Shown here: in pieces, positions 29,257 through 29,432 of the stretch | Layout of the letters: every line of letters starts with the position of its first letter | How positions within the stretch are numbered: position 1 is the first letter of the stretch | DNA from: Euplotes cf. woodruffi 2 WChen-2021 | Taxonomy: Eukaryota > Ciliophora > Spirotrichea > Euplotida > Euplotidae | Direction: 5' to 3' | Length of the DNA stretch: 29,432 nt | Assembly (NCBI GenBank): GCA_021441665.1 | Contig: JAGYYN010010033.1 | Coordinates: 1 to 29,432, forward strand | The notes under the pieces: generated by a model | Databases searched by the model: none | Told to the model about the DNA's origin: nothing | Seen by the model: the letters and a program-made list of their open reading frames with translations, nothing else | Made by a program: the position numbers and the translations under genes

Positions 29257-29429
29257 ATGAATTATTTTGATAATTACACAGAAAAACTTTTTAATAGCGA
29301 TGATTTTGATAAGTCTAAGATTGGGTATGTGGATTTGAGCTTATTGTCTAATGAGTAAAGATTGGTCAAGAATTTCAGAGGGATAAAAAGAGAGCTATGA
29401 TAAATTATTATATGAGGTTAATTAATTAA
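29257..29429 (+). CDS. Short acidic ORF at right edge, possibly with non-AAA +1 shifts
   Basis: ATG 29257 opens 33 codons (MNYFDNYTEKLFNSDDFDK then SKIGYVDLSLLSNE) to TAA 29356. Skipping one base at GAG-TAA gives KDWSRISEG, and again at GGA-TAA gives KKRAMINYYMRLIN before TAA-TAA at the window end. Neither pre-stop codon is AAA, so the simple reading is a 33-aa ORF or a fragment of a larger interrupted gene. Confidence 0.3.
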
Positions 29430-29432
29430 TAA

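Noticed and set aside
1-29432. Bacterial or organelle origin (operons, Shine-Dalgarno sites, CRISPR)
   Set aside because: Spliceosomal-type introns, an SR protein, a proteasome subunit and RING proteins are eukaryotic nuclear features; no arrays of spaced repeats were seen.

Overview
The window reads as germline (micronuclear) DNA of a spirotrich ciliate of the genus Euplotes. (1) TGA is a sense codon that fits cysteine. It supplies zinc ligands in RING proteins and residue 10 of a proteasome alpha subunit whose conserved Trp13 is TGG; only TAA and TAG end genes. (2) Many genes cross an in-frame AAA-TAA and continue in the +1 frame, the programmed frameshift known from Euplotes. I count 13 such sites, and in each complete gene the exon length minus one base per site is an exact multiple of three. 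(3) Introns are short (mostly 25-80 nt, GT...AG). (4) Euplotes macronuclear DNA consists of gene-sized chromosomes, but here about 15 genes sit on one 29-kb molecule. Several are interrupted by AT-rich blocks between TA repeats whose removal restores the reading frame, as expected of internal eliminated sequences (IESs).

Layout, dense half (1-17.4 kb): ten closely packed genes on both strands. In order: the 3' end of an unknown gene; a coiled-coil/basic protein with FxRLY-like motifs (+); a 951-aa unknown protein with 8 exons (-); a 539-aa unknown protein (+); proteasome subunit alpha-6 PSMA1 (-); a membrane-anchored unknown protein (-); a Cys-rich, probably GPI-anchored surface protein (+); an RRM+RS splicing-type protein (-); a 408-aa unknown protein with 8 exons (-); and an RBR-like zinc-finger protein (+). 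Most junctions carry ATTGAA motifs that read inward toward the flanking genes. This matches the core of the Euplotes chromosome breakage sequence (E-Cbs, HATTGAAAHH), so each gene probably becomes its own macronuclear nanochromosome.

Sparse half (17.4-29.4 kb): AT-rich DNA with scattered genes. Three paralogous N-terminal-MG RING/zinc-finger genes lie here: one with an IES and a frame break, one intact, one decaying. There is also a possible pheromone-like secreted peptide gene split by an IES, a leucine-rich-repeat-like gene cut by four inferred IESs, a secreted 185-aa protein, and unclear small reading frames at the right end. No viral element, transposase, tRNA, rRNA or CRISPR array was recognised.

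Functions of PSMA1, the RRM/RS protein and the RING/RBR proteins rest on visible motifs. Most other products are unrecognised and are described only by their visible features. All translations use TGA=Cys.
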